Shown: positions 1-12,650 of the stretch, piece after piece | Layout of the letters: every line of letters begins with the position of its first letter | Numbering within the stretch: position 1 is the stretch's first letter | Assembly: GCA_963682025.1 (NCBI GenBank) | Contig: OY821519.1 | Location: 104,666,480 to 104,730,479, forward strand | Length of the DNA: 64,000 nt | Reading direction: 5' to 3' | Source: Cordilura impudica | Lineage: Eukaryota; Arthropoda; Insecta; Diptera; Scathophagidae | The notes under the pieces: model-generated | The model's input: the letters and a program-made list of their open reading frames with translations, nothing else | What the model was told of the DNA's origin: nothing | The model's database searches: none | Made by a program: the position numbers and the translations under genes

Positions 1-152
1 ACGGACGGACATTGTTAAATCAACTCAGAAAGTGATTATAATTCGATCGGTATAATTAAAGATGGGTCTAGATCAAATATTTTTGATAGTTACAAACAGC
101 AGCACAAAGTCATTATACCCAAACCATATAGTGGTATAGGGTATAAAAAGAT
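1..152 (-). mobile_element. HINE-A repeat, 5' end fragment
   Basis: This is the 5' terminal part of a HINE-A repeat lying on the minus strand and running off the left edge of the window. Read on the plus strand it shows the ACGGACGGAC tract, the stretch GTTACAAACAGCAGCACAAA, and the terminal GGTATAGGGTAT, all shared with the fuller copies at 21299 and 57000. Confidence 0.85.
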
Positions 153-299
153 TGGTTAGTTTGGGTGTTGCATATTTATGAACTGACATTCATTCAGCCA
201 TTTTACAAATAAATTTTGTAAAACTGTAAAAAGAAGACCGATAATGATCAAAATATTTGTACAAAATAGTTGAAACAGGGTATATCTACAATTAATTTG

Positions 300-880
300 C
301 AAAAAAAAATGCTTCATTCTTGATGGCTGATATATGCTAACAAAATTCTTCGTCTATATGTGTTTAGTTGAGAACCTTTCTGACAATCTTACAATATGTA
401 TTATCAAAGGTTACGCTCCACTCTCTCGAGCTGCAAAGATGGATATCGACTTCTTTTTAAACTAGTAAAACTTAACAGATATTTACCAATAACCTTAAAA
501 GCTGTTGTCGACCAAGTAATCGAAGATGCAGTTATTTTGGACACCCTGAAAACTTTTTACTTGCAATGTTGAAATATCTCCAACAACATGTTCGTGAATT
601 AGGTATCCATCGAATTTTGAGAAGTAGGTTAGCAACATCAACTAAATAAGGCTTTTTCAGATACCAAAGGTAAACGTTAACGCACCATCATATTATATTC
701 TTTTGAATTGGGAAGAAACTATTACTGTTCCACCTAAATCTATAAATGACTGCTTATTAAAGAAAGAAGACATGGAAAAATTTTTCTATTACACCTTCCC
801 TCTCACACCCAAGTTGTAAGAAAATCATGCAACACTCTGAGTGAAGCATCATTAACTTTTCGAAACAAAACAAAACAAAA
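300..880 (+). pseudogene. Relic of a repetitive transposon-type protein
   Basis: No open frame survives, but pieces of one protein can be read on the plus strand in changing frames: RELGIHRILRSRLATST near 592-640, NWEETITVPP near 706-735 and SHTQVVRKS followed by EASLTF near 801-860. I recall these motifs, in this order, from a multicopy insect and cnidarian protein of unknown function that behaves like a transposon gene. Frameshifts and stops separate every block, so it is dead. The HINE-A at 886 begins just after the last block. The family is recognised from memory and has no name I can give with confidence. Confidence 0.45.
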
Positions 881-885
881 CAAAA

Positions 886-1478
886 CAAGTAAGAACAAGT
901 CCGACTAAAGTTCATATCGGATGCTATATCTATATGGGGACTAGGTCCAAAAATGGACCGATCATGATCATGTTTGGTAAAGTCTCTTGTATTTTGCAAA
1001 AATATACATACAAACAAAATTTGAGAAGAATCAGTGCAATATTTTTGTTTTTTGATAGATTTAAGTGAGGATCGGGAAGCAGCTCTATATGGGGCCTATG
1101 ACTAAGAGTTGGCCCATAGGCATCCTTTTTGGACTACTCATTAATGGATGTAATAAACGAATACAATCCCAATTTGAGTAAGATCTATATTACAATTTAG
1201 ATCTAATGGCAATTTATGTCGATTTCAAAAGCGTTCATCCTATGGCCGACAAAGGCGTAAATGCTAAATTTCATAAAATATATTCATATATTCATATTTG
1301 CGACAAAGTTTACATGGACACACACACAGACGGATGGACGGACATCGTTAAATCGAATTAGTTAGTGATTCTCATTCGATCAGTACAATAAAAGATGGGT
1401 CTGGTTTAAATATTTTTGGTAGTTACAAACAGCAGCACAAAGTCATTATACCCAAACCACATAGTGGTATAGGGTATA
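886..1478 (-). mobile_element. HINE-A repeat, internally deleted
   Basis: A minus-strand HINE-A. The plus strand starts with CAAGTAAG (the reverse of the CTTACTTG 3' end) in a CAAAA run and ends with the 5' terminus GGTATAGGGTATA. The hairpin and 3' subterminal inverted repeat found in full copies are missing: the text jumps from CAAGTAAG to the internal GTTCATATCGG. Short open frames inside it are not genes. Confidence 0.85.
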
Positions 1479-1539
1479 ACTATCGGATAAGGATTCATAA
1501 AAATGTAGATAGATTCAAGAAAATCAATTGCTAAATTCG

Positions 1540-4500
1540 ATAGCAAGATGGGGGACGGGGTCTTTCGCAGAGGTTGAAAGCTCTCTGTCTGCTATCCACT
1601 TGGGGGTAGCAAGAAGCGATTCCTTTGTCCGAAAGTCCCAAGCATCTCACAACTTCCGGTCTTAGACCAAGTGTTCCCTGGTAATGTCTTTCAGGCACCC
1701 GTCTGATGGCAGCTAAAGTTGAGAAGGCGTGCAGGACTGAGTATCCTGAGTGCAGGCTAATGCCGATGCGTCTCAGGAAACTAGGTGACAACCATTAATA
1801 CTAAGTCACTGAAACTCAACTGTATTTAAACCGGCCTAGCGGCGTTGGCAGCCCCAACTCTAGGATCGGAAGCTTTGGCCTAATCAGTCAATCTTCTTAA
1901 ATTCAAATGGTTACAGAAACGTCAATAAATTTAAATTTAAATAATGATCCCCCCACGATGACGACTTTTGGCTTCAAACAACGGTTTATGATTGGTACAT
2001 GGAATGTTAGAACTCTCTCCGAAACATCGAGACTCGAGCAAGTTCGAAAGGAAATGGTGTCCTACAAACTAGATATTCTGGGTTTAAGTGAAGTTCGATG
2101 GCTAAACAACGGCACAACGCAGCTGCCTTCTGGTTACCACTTTATTTACTCCTGTAACACCACCTACAGGATAAACGGCGTCGGTTTGTTACTGTCACCA
2201 AAGGCCAGGAATGCACTATTAGAACACCGGGCAATCTCAGAACGTATAGTTACTGCACGATTCAACTGCAATTTCGCAAAATATCTATTGTGCAATGTTA
2301 CGCACCAACCGACCCGGACGATGATAGGGCTAAGGATGATTTTTATGGCCAACTGGATTACGTGATAAGTTCTTTGCCTGCAGGGGATATTAAGATATTT
2401 ATGGGTGACTTCAATGCCAAAGTAGGAAACGACAACGAGAGCCTACAAGCGGTTATGGGCAAGCATGGCCTGGGACCCTCACGGAACAATAATGGTGACA
2501 GATTAGTTGATTTCTGCGCCCGAAACCGTCTCTTTATTGGTGGAACGAAATTCCCACACAAAAATATTCATAAATATACCTGGGAATCACCAGACGGTCA
2601 AACTCTCAATCAAATTGACCATATAATTGTTAGTCGACTTTTCTTGGGCTCACTTATGGATGTAAGAGCTAGACAAGGAGCTGACGTTGCCAGCGATCAC
2701 TCCCTACTCGTAGCTGTTTTTCGTCTCCGACCTGCGGCAGTTAACAGAGCGTTAGAAAAGGTCGATAAATACAACACAGCTCGATTCCATGATTCAATCG
2801 TATCAAGGGTATATAAGCAAAGGTTAAGATCCAGCCTTATAAACAACGAGCAATACACGTGGTCAGACGTAGTTACAGCCTGCAAAGATACGGCAAAGCA
2901 AAGATACGAAAAAGCGTCCAACACAGGTAATCTGCGTGCAGTTTACTCTGCCATTAAGCAGATGAGTGGCACAGAGCTAACCACCACAGATCAACAACTA
3001 GGACGGTGGCGCGGACACTTCTCATCACAGGCATCAACTGAAAATAACAACTACAACCAGGCTGATCCGGAAACGTCTTCTTACGGCGCAACCCAAGAAG
3101 GGATATTTCAACTGATCCCTCGTCATGTTCCGAAGTTGCAGCGGCATTAAAACAGCTGAAAAATTGTTAATCGCCTGGTCCCGACAACATACCCGCCGAG
3201 CTATTAAAATATGGTGCTGATACATTAGCTGAAGTTCTGACTCCACTGATAAGACGTGCATGGATCAACAATCAATTTCCTGCAGATTGGAAAGAGGGTG
3301 TAGTAGTCACAATCCCTAAAAAGGGTGATCTTACTCAGTGTAAAAACTGGCGCGGTATTACCGTGCTAAACGCTATAGGGAAAATGATGGCAACTCTACT
3401 ATTACAGCGAATTTCACCAGTGGTAGAACAAACTATTCGTAATGAACAAGCTGGCTTTCGGCCTGGACGATCTTGTGTTGATCACGTCAGTACTCTACGC
3501 ATTATTATTGAGCAATCGGCAGAGTATAACACACCCCTATACCTACTTTTCGTAGATTTTGAACGTGCTTTCGACACAATATCCCGAAATTCTTTGTGGT
3601 CTGCATTAATTGGTAAAGGTATACCTGAAAAAATTGTCACTCTAATACGCGAGCTGTACAAAGACGTAGAGTGCAAGGTCCGATTTAACGGAAAGGAAAG
3701 CCAACCATACACAACCGTTACAGGCGTAAGGCAAGGCTGTGTCCTGTCTCCCACACTATTCATTCTTCTTTTAGACTGTGTAATGGAAAGGACAAATAGT
3801 GAGGCCCCTACCGGTATTCGATGGAATATGATGGAATGCCTAAATGATATAGATTACGCAGACGACATTTGTCTAATGGCCCAGCGCTTTGCAGATATTG
3901 AAACTAAGATAAAGAGACTCTCCGACAACGCCAAACAAGTAGGATTGAGAATTAACTTTAAAAAATCAAAGCTGATGCGTATCGGTACCAATATTTCATC
4001 ACCCCTTATTGTTGATGGTACCGTAATGGAAGATGTAGAATCTTTCAACTATCTCGGTTGTAAAATCGCAAAAGACGGTGCCTCTGTAGCCGACATTGGC
4101 GACCGAATCAACAAGGCCCGTGTTGCGTTCCTAAAACTGCACAAAATTTGGCGCGCTAACAACATATCCCAGAAAACTAAGTTACGTATATTCAACTGTA
4201 GCGTAAAATCTGTTCTGCTGTATGGTTGCACTACATGGAGCCTTACAAAACTGGCCAAGAAGAAAATACAAACTTTCGTCAATCGGTGTCTGAGACAGAT
4301 TTTACGTATATACTGGCCTAATTGGGTATCAAATGAAGCCCTTTGGAATCTGGCAGATTGTTGTCCCATCGAATTTGATATTAAGAAACGTAAATGGACA
4401 TGGATCGGCCATATTCTCAGGCGACCAGCAAATGATATTGCCAGAGCTGCACTTGAGTGGAACCCCCAAGGTCAACGACATCCAGGCCGACCACATCATA

Positions 4501-4690
4501 CATGGATCCCGTGCATACGAAATGAACACGAATCAGTCCAAAAAACATGGAACGAAATTAAGCTACTTGCCAGAGATCGAATCAGATGGAGAAAATTTGA
4601 TGACGCCCTATGTTCTTCGTGAACTTTTTATTTAAATATTTTATGTACAATTTGTATTTATATTATATCTAATTAAATAAAGGACATATA
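1540..4690 (+). mobile_element. RTE-like non-LTR retrotransposon (LINE)
   Basis: A complete-looking LINE of about 3.1 kb. It has a GC-richer leader from about 1540 to 1906, a single long endonuclease plus reverse transcriptase reading frame (described separately), a short 3' tail and a (TA)n run at 4687-4704, as RTE elements often end in a short tandem repeat rather than poly(A). The leader is far richer in GC than the neighbouring DNA, which marks the element. Boundaries are judged by composition only, and no target duplication was found. Confidence 0.75.
1907..4622 (+). pseudogene. RTE-like endonuclease/reverse transcriptase, broken
   Basis: Encodes the polyprotein that nicks target DNA and reverse transcribes the element RNA. 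The apurinic-type endonuclease comes first: GTWNVRTL near 2005, LGLSEVRW near 2080, CYAPTDPDDD near 2296, MGDFNAKVG near 2401 and ASDHSLL near 2689. The reverse transcriptase follows, with LFVDFERAFD near 3548, GVRQGCVLSP near 3723 and the catalytic YADD at 3855-3866, then a C-terminal WIGHILRRP and GRPHHTW region. Three lesions are visible. A frameshift lies near 2275-2283, a second near 3105-3111, and a TAA stop sits at 3168-3170 where the family has a lysine before SPGPDN. From 3171 to 4622 the frame is open. The endonuclease resembles the RTE/BovB type, so RTE is my preferred clade, but RTEX or a related clade is possible. Confidence 0.8.
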
Positions 4691-4704
4691 TATATATATA
4701 TATA

Positions 4705-5764
4705 ATTTATATTTATTGACCTTTTAAAACATTAATAGACTCTAAAACACAAATACAACGAGTGAGTAAATAACTTAAGACAATTGTGTATTACCTCAAT
4801 TAAAATAATTTTGAACAGCACCATTCTTAAGCGATGAAAATATAAAATTATACATGAAAAGGAAATGTGACTTAAATGCCGGAGCTAACATATCTGGAGA
4901 GTGAGCCCTAGATATGTTAATTAAAATAACTTTGTACTTTTAGTCCTTTCATAAGTACATTTTTGAAAAATTCAACATGAAGCCGGAGACAGAACTTTAA
5001 CTTCGTAAACTAAAAAAACTTATACGTTAGCATCTTTTTTCTACCGTGCCCATAAAAAATTTAATATTTTTTTCCTTCATACATATGTGAACAACCCTAA
5101 TATACATATCAAACAATAAAATTCTCTTTCTCCTACCCAATGAGTAATGATTGTGTGTATCTATATTTTTACAGTCGTTAAATTATTTAATTCCTTTTGT
5201 ATAAAAAAAAAAAACACAATTGAAGATAACAGAACTTTTGTAATCATCATATATTTCTTTTAATTCGTCAAAGTGTACTTGTATAATGTGAGCATTCGTT
5301 CACAATTTGAACAAAATATAAAAACACTGGAAATTAACACAATTTAAAATTATTTTCTAATAACAGCAGTAAGGATGCTTTATTCCTGGTGAATACGATA
5401 ACTTCTTTGGACAATGGAAAATAGCTTAAACATTTTACGATTGGATGAAAGGATAAAACTCATCTATATTTAAAAGTTTATATTTGCCAACTTTTTTGAG
5501 TTTATAATTGGATATAAAAAATAAGAATAAACCTAGTTATACCATTGTGCCCTGCAGATATTAAAGAGCTTTTAACGGTCTCCACTTACTTTTCTAATGG
5601 GGCCAGCTTTAAAAATGACCACGTTTATTTCAGTCATTAATTCGAAGTATAAAAACCAAATTTGAAAACGTTTTAAGCAATATTTTTATTTTCTGTTGGA
5701 TCAAATTGAATATTAGGGAAGTAAAACTTTCCAATAAAATTTTTTATTAACGAATTATTATATA
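4705..5764. other. AT-rich stretch, nothing recognised
   Basis: About 1.06 kb of AT-rich sequence with no convincing open frame, no repeat match to the rest of the window and no terminal structure I can see. Confidence 0.6.
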
Positions 5765-6177
5765 CTAGAATGCCCTGTTGTGCTGCGCTACGACTTTTCG
5801 AGACTAATTGACATGTATGTTTTCATAATCAATTTTTCGTTCGAAGTTTGTATTGTACAATAAAAACATTTTAATTAATTTACTTTATATATATATATAT
5901 TTTTTTTTAATGCCTTCTGATATATTGATATTTTTTGTTTTTTTCATTCGATGTACAAATTTTCAAGTTTTTCGGCGTTCCTACTCTGGAGTAAGACATA
6001 TATAGCCGCCCTTGAGAAAAATGTGGATTTTCAAAATTAAATCCGGTAACACCTAACGATGGCTTTGAATCTATAATATCATTTGGCAATTTTTTAATTT
6101 TAGCGATTTTTGATTTCTTAAATTTTTTATTTTTCCGATTTCTGGTTTTGAAAGTTTTTGTTTTTGGCGATTATTGT
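5765..6177 (-). mobile_element. Heli-C Helitron, 3' part
   Basis: The minus-strand 3' end of a canonical non-autonomous Helitron. The terminal CTAG is at 5765-5768 and the next minus-strand base is T, as expected for insertion between A and T. About 10 bases inside lies GTCGTAGCGCAGCACAAC (5773-5790), an imperfect hairpin that matches the hairpin of the copy at 25296. Further in, 5930-6175 matches the body seen at 63420-63690 (the CAAAAATCGCC-rich tract). The element is cut at 6177 by the HINE-B at 6178 and resumes at 9196. Confidence 0.75.
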
Positions 6178-9100
6178 TATACCCTCCACTCCAGTGCGCA
6201 GAGGGTATATATAAGTTTGTCATTCCGTTTGTAATAATTAGAAAAAAAATTTTGGACCCCATAAAATATATATATTTGTGATCCTTATAACAACCGGAGT
6301 TGATATAGCGATGTCCGTCTGTCCGTCTGTCCGTCTGTGGAAATTACGATGACGGCATCAATCGGCTAGGGTGCTCGTTGACATAAAAAATGATTCACTA
6401 ACATCCTGAAAAGTTTGCTATTTAAAATCGTCCAAATCGGTCGATTTTGGCCCTAGATTTGAATGAAGAACTAAAAAAAGTCATGAAAAAATATAATTTT
6501 CTATGTTGTTCTTGTCACGATCACGCCCTGAATAGTGCAGCTACAGTGATCGTTTTTAGTGAGAATGATTCACCAAATTCATGGGAAGATTTCCATTTCA
6601 AAAGTCACTAAAATCGGTAGAATAGTTCCAGGGAAATCTCTGAAAAAATAAAAAAAAAATTAAAAATATGATGTTTCTATATTGTTCTTGTTGTTATTCT
6701 AAATGTTATGTTGTTGTCATAGCTGGATTTGTTGTTTTTGTGGTCGCTGTGGTAATAATATAATAAAAACTAACCCCTTGTAAATTTTTTTATTAACTCT
6801 GGTAGAAAATTTTTTTAGATCATTTCTGTTATTACCACGAGCCAAAATTACAGATCGAATGGCTCACGGGAAATTGGTTAAAATCGATCCAAAATTTTTT
6901 CTACAAGCAGACACTACGAGTTAATATAAAGGGAGTAAAAATTCACCAACATCTAAAGCAAATAATGCTAAAGTACCTAGTTGTTAATAGAAAAAAAACA
7001 ATGTAAATATAGCAAAAAAAAAATTTTATGTATAAATTTATTTATAAATATAAATTTATTTATAAATATAAATTTATTTATAAATTTATATAAACATATT
7101 AAATAATACAAATAATATACATATATTCTATATATTTATATCCATAATAACTGCATGTTAGAAATAAATCGGTATATTATTTTATTTACATAAAATTCTG
7201 CAATTTTGTTGTGGGGAAAATACATTTCTTTTGCATTAACAGAGTGTCACTTCATTTTGCTCAGCGTGACTAAGCCACAGTAGATGGCGCCACAATTTTT
7301 GTTTGTTCTAATTAGCTTTGCAATAGTTATTTCTATTTTAACATGAATGTTAATATTTTCGACTGGATATCATACAGAACAACGTTAAGAGTATACACGG
7401 GCTGGTCTTTTATTTCATACGTATTTTCATTATTCTTTTACAAATATGAACATAAGTTTGGCATATTAACTTTTTGTTCTCTTTACAAAATAGAGTTCCC
7501 GAGTTCATAAATGATTTTTTTGCTTTCAAAACAGTTCTACATAGTTATATAGAATTATTATTCTGCTTTACCTACAAAATATCTGATTGCGATTACATCT
7601 AATTTTTAAAAATTGTTTATAATTACTAAAGCATTATTATTCACATAAACACAAAATTGCACTTTTTAAATTTCCATTCAAATTTAAGAAAATATCAATT
7701 CCTATAAAAACTGAAATTAAAATTTTCAATTATAAATTACAATAATTGAATTTCAGAAAATCATATCAAAATCATATCAAAATAATAATTTTAAAGACAT
7801 CAATTGCATCTTTAATATATAAATTTTATTCGTTAAACACAAATTGAAATACCAAAAAAAAAAAAAAAAAAAAACCAGCAAATACCTATGTATACATTTA
7901 AAAAATTTTTACATTTAAAAAAAATCTTGACATCCAGGAGAAATTAATAGCTTTTCAGTACCGCGATTCCGTAAAAAAAGAAAATGCAAAATTATCAGTA
8001 AAATTTTTTAAACGATATTCGCTATTGTTAAAGTCAGCTGTTGTTGTTATCTAAATGACAACCATTTTTGTGTTGTTTATTCAATCGATAAAAACTTAAA
8101 TTTTTAGTTTGAAATGTCGCCATACATAAATAAAAATCATAAAATAGTGAAAATATTTTGCTTTAATTAAAAAACTTTTTTATATAAATAAAAAAATTAA
8201 ATGGCATATTCAATTCGTTATTTCATTTTCAAATAAATACACAGAAATATTAGTAAAAAAATAAAGATATTAAATACAAACATAAAATCATCCTGTTAAA
8301 CACGAAGTAATTTGTTTTTTTCTATTTTTCTTTCTGTTTTTCGCTTATTTTGACAGAGATGCCACTTGTTTACAATTTAAATAAATAGAAAAATAGATTT
8401 GTCGACTGTCGTTAAGATGTATGTACTTAGTGAATCACTTAATCCTTAGCGCAAACAACAATAGCTGTCGATATATTTTGCGATTTTCGGATCGTTGAAA
8501 TTTACAGAATCACACTACAGAAAACACTAATTTAAATTCAATGAATTTTAGAAAACGTCAAATGATATTTAAGAATTGCGAACACAAAAACTGTTACATA
8601 AATAAACCCAATTTGATGAGAGTGTTATTTTTTATATATAAATTTTCACAATTTTTTTTTTGATGAAAATTTGAAGTTTTTCAGAAAATAAAGAAAAAAA
8701 ATTTTTTATTTAAAATGTTTGGGACATTTGGTTTTTTGCGTTTGGCATCCCTAATTTGAATATTTATTATTATAAATTTATTCTCTATGTTTTCCAAATA
8801 TGGCAATATTTTAATAAAAAAAATGAGAGAGTTTGGCCAGTTAAAAGAAACTATACAGCCATCTCCAATTAGCACGATTTAATGCATATAGCCACCCTAC
8901 ACAAATATTACCTTTGCAGTGGAGGTTAGGGCGAGCTATTTAATTAGCAAAAACTAAATTAAACGAAAAGTTATGTCATATAACCGGAAACGCATGCATA
9001 TAGTTATATAACGTAAATGCATGCCGATCAGCAACCACGATGAAAAGACGAAAACCAACCCAAAGAATTTGCTGAAATAATTTGGTATTAAGTTTAACAG

Positions 9101-9195
9101 ATTGTTTACTTTTTCATTTACATTTATTATCAAAACTCAAACCAAGGTGGAGGCTATCAAAGATTCGGCACAGCCGAATTTAACACTCTTACTTG
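6178..9195 (+). mobile_element. HINE-B repeat, long copy nested in Heli-C
   Basis: Starts with ATACCCTCCAC at 6179 and the TCCGTCTG tract near 6310, and ends with GGTGGAGGCTATC, the hairpin ATTCGGC/GCCGAAT and CTTACTTG at 9188-9195. The 3 kb length is two to three times that of the other copies, so the AT-rich interior (about 7000-8950) probably holds extra inserted or expanded DNA, including a TTTATAAATATAAA-type tandem run at 7022-7095. It carries no open frame of note. Both flanks are Heli-C on the minus strand, so this copy arrived after the Helitron. Confidence 0.75.
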
Positions 9196-9785
9196 ATTTT
9201 TACTATTTTCGGTTTTGGCGATTTTTGAATTTGGTGATTCCGCTCACATTTTCCACGACCACTACCTTGGTAATTAATATACTTTTTTGTATAGGAGGTG
9301 CCACGCCTACTAATCCTATACAGCCTAATTTTAAGACTACTCACTTTAATATCTGATGGACTCTTGCAGAGTGTCGAAACTGATCTGACTACTGATCTGA
9401 CCTAGGGCAAATTTGCAAAGCTGTGTATGTCTTTGTACTCGAGATGAATCGTATTAAGTAATTGCTTTGTATGGGAGGAGTCACTTATCCGATCCCGACC
9501 ATTTTCGGCATGGCTACTAACATAAATAATAGGTGACATCACACAAATTTGCAAAGTTATTTCTGTTGTTGTACTCAATATCTATGATACTAAAAATTCA
9601 TTTTGTACGAAAAGTGCCACGCTCACTAAAAATATAAAAAAAATATAGACTATAGCACTTCCCATATCTGCAGTAAGACTCTTTGAGAATTTCAGGAAGA
9701 TCAGATGAGCAGTAACGGATACTACCTCCTATAAACAAACAAACACACATTCCCTCTTTATTATATTAGCATAGATTAGTATAGA
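9196..9785 (-). mobile_element. Heli-C Helitron, 5' part
   Basis: The minus-strand 5' half of the Helitron interrupted at 6178-9195. The start TCTATACTAAT reads leftwards from 9785 and the preceding minus-strand base is A. The GTTTGTTTGTTT tract, the AGGAGGTA box and the GCACTTCCCATATCTGCAGT region match the copies at 23832 and 62581. Together with 5765-6177 it makes a complete element of about 1 kb once the HINE-B is set aside. Confidence 0.75.
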
Positions 9786-9985
9786 TAACAAACGAAATCC
9801 AAACTATTAACCTGTTTCGGTATTTTGAACTGAAACGATATTGCACGAACAAATTCCGTTGTAACTACTGAAAAATCGAAATTTCGATTTAATTTTCCAA
9901 AGAAAAAATCCTAAATATGCGAAAATTTAATTTTAAAATTCAATATCAGAACATATAAAGGATTTAGTAACTAATAACAAAAAAA

Positions 9986-10620
9986 CAAGTAAGAAAATTA
10001 TAGTCAGTCTAGGCCGACTATACGACCATACAATGGTTTAGAGACCCTATTCCTTCGATCCAACTAATTGAATATAGAAAATAAGCATAAAACAAATTTG
10101 AGTGGCATCGTTATCAATTTTTTTGGCTGCATATATGAAAAAGTTCATATCGGGTGCTAAATCTATGTGCAGACAAGTTCGAAAATGGACCGCTCCTGAC
10201 CATATTTGGTAAGTCACTTAAATTTTGATAGATTTTAGTGATGATCCGGAAGCAGCTCTATATGGGGCCTATGACTAAGAATTGTCCTATTGGGATTATT
10301 TTTGTACTACGGATTAATGGATATAATAAACACATGCAAACCCAATTTGACTGACATCTATATTATGATTTGTAAATTTTGACAATTCATTTCGATTTCG
10401 TGCGACTAGGTTTGAACATGTACCGAATTTCATCAATTTCAGTAGCATTCATCGTATGGCCAATAAAATCTATACCAAACTTCATCAAAATATATTCATA
10501 TTTGCGACCTCCAGTTTGATTACAATGTTTACATGGACACACAGACGGACAGACGGAAGGACAGCCACACGGACAGAGGGACGGATGGACATCGCTAAAT
10601 CGACTCAGAAAGTGACTCAG
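9986..10620 (-). mobile_element. HINE-A repeat, 5' truncated
   Basis: Minus-strand HINE-A with intact 3' end (CAAGTAAG at 9986 on the plus strand, then the hairpin TATAGTCAGTC/GGCCGACTATA). It stops at about 10618 inside the region after the GGACGGATGG tract, where it abuts the unrelated repeat at 10621. Confidence 0.85.
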
Positions 10621-10790
10621 CAACTTTAAGTGCAATTTACTCAAAATAAAGGAAACAATTTAAAAATCTGTAAATCTGCAAACGGCAAAAATAAATACCT
10701 TTTAAATGGAATACGTTTGGTCAAAATCGGGATAAAACGGTAGAACAAAACATCAGTCACAAGAAATCACCTAGCCTATTAATCTTATAA
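10621..10790 (-). repeat. Interspersed repeat, possible Helitron 5' end
   Basis: Matches 29039-29192 over about 160 bp, including GGATAAAACGGTAGAACAAA and CATCAGTCACAAG. In the second copy the minus-strand start reads TCTATAATATTAATAG after an A, which would suit a Helitron 5' terminus. Here that end is degraded. Orientation and class are inferred. Confidence 0.55.
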
Positions 10791-10879
10791 ATTGGTCATA
10801 ACAGTGGCCTACAAATTTTAAAAAAAAATTGACTGCAGAAACCAAGAATCTTTTTAACTAATCTGGGTGCGCTGAATTC

Positions 10880-12650
10880 GATTTTGGCATAAAAATTGGG
10901 CTATCAAGTCTTGTTCATTTTTTATCGCATGCTGGCCATACTGTAAAACAGTCAATGCTGACACTACAATTTCACAATTATTAATTTGACAGAAGCCCAC
11001 ATTCATTCCGGATCTTCGTAATATTAACGCTTAAGCATGTCAGGGAGATCGTATGTTACTGATACAAACTATTTTTGCTTTGCATGTGGTGAATATTTTG
11101 TTGGAAAAAAGGATGTGCAATATCAGAATCATTAAAATATGTATATTTACATTATTTTGGTTTTGCTGTCAGAAAGTTGGATAAACCGTGGACCTCGACA
11201 ATGTTTTGCAATAGTTGCAGAACTGTTTTATACAAGAGGTCAAATGGCAAGAAGATCTATTTCACTTTTTCAATTCCAGTACTTTGGAGAAAGTCAAGTA
11301 ACCTGTTTCTGTTTAACAAAAGTTGCTGGATTCAATACGAAAAATCGAAAAAATATTACTTACGCGAATGTCCCATCGCTTTCCGAACCACCAAATGACC
11401 CAATATCAGTCATTCCCAGTGCTACAAGCAGTGATTCCGAAACGTTTTTCACCAGCAGTGGTAGTTTGTAAGAGGCTGGTGATGAACACCATTTAGTGAC
11501 TCAAGCTGAGCTGAATGATCTAATTCGGGATTTACATTTAGCGAAGCAAGACGCAGAATTACTAGCTTCACGCATACAGCAGCGGAAACATATTGCAGTT
11601 GGGACAAAAGTAATAATCTATAGAGAAAGAAGCTTGGAATTGGATGCATATTTTGAAAAGAAACACTCTATTCTATACTGTACTGATGCTGATGATTTAT
11701 TTTGAAAGAACGAACCAGCCATATGAGAAAACTGAATGGAGATTATTTACTGATGGCTATAAGTACAGTTTAAAGGCTCTTCTTTTGCTTAATTGGAATG
11801 AAAAATTGCTCATGCCATTAATACAAAGGAAAATTACAAATCAATGACTAAATTTTGACATTACTCAAATACAACAATCATAAATGGAAGATCTGTTGTG
11901 ACCTTAAGGTGATTTAAATTTCTTTGTATATATAGTATAGACCATCGTAAATAACTGTAAATTAATACGTTTCAGGTCATTGGTTTGTTGACTGTTATGC
12001 AAGAAGGTTTCACAAAATATTGTTGTTTCCTTTTTCTATGGGAAAGTCGCGCTACATGTCATCAATACGTCAGAATAGAGTGGCCAGAAAGAACTTAGTA
12101 TTCACCAGTATTCAACTCAAATAAACAATTAATTGATCCAAATTACGTTCTTCTTCCACCGCGTACATAAATCTGGGCCTTTTTAAGAACTATGTCAAGG
12201 CTCTGGACAAAGATGGTGCAGCATTTAAATATTTGTTTACTGTTTTTCCTAAAACTTGATATGCTAAAATCAAAGAAGGCATATTTCTTGGCCCTCAGAT
12301 CGGGAAGCTATTGAATGGTGACAATTTTTCACAATGTTTAATAGAGAAAGAATATGCAGCCTAGAAATCTTTCAAGAGTGGACGGTTTTCTTGGAAACAC
12401 TAAAAGTGAAAACTACAAACAACTTGTTGCTAAATTACTGAAAAATTATCATGAATCCGGTGCACGAATGTCACCCAAAGTACATTTCCTTCATTCCCAT
12501 TTAGATTCTTTTCACACAAAACCTAGGTGCGGTGAGCGACGAACAAGGGGAGCGTGCTCACCAAGATTTAATGAAAATTGCAAGAAATTATTAAGGATTG
12601 TGGAACAAAGGCATGCTGGGAGACTATTGCTAGACTTTAACATGTGAAAC
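10880..12650 (+). pseudogene. Relic of an unnamed repetitive protein family, copy 1
   Basis: A decayed gene starting at ATG 11037. In shifting frames it reads a cysteine motif FCFACGEYFVGKK near 11074-11112, then CNSCRTVLYKRSNGKK near 11207, LVTQAELNDLIRDLHLAKQ near 11493-11550, KTEWRLFTDGYKYSLKALLL near 11730-11790, ALDKDGAAFKYLF near 12205, and FLGNTKSENYKQL plus KVHFLHSHLDSF near 12380-12510. I recall a multicopy arthropod protein with the same block order (about 500-600 residues) and no assigned function; multiplicity suggests a mobile element. At least five frameshifts or stops are present. The stretch 10880-11036 is non-coding but conserved in copy 2 (26501-27450, opposite strand), so the repeat unit extends upstream of the ATG. 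Confidence 0.6.

Noticed and set aside
1531..1791. 86-codon open frame on the minus strand in the LINE leader
   Set aside because: Lies antisense in the GC-richer leader of the RTE-like element, with no family features.
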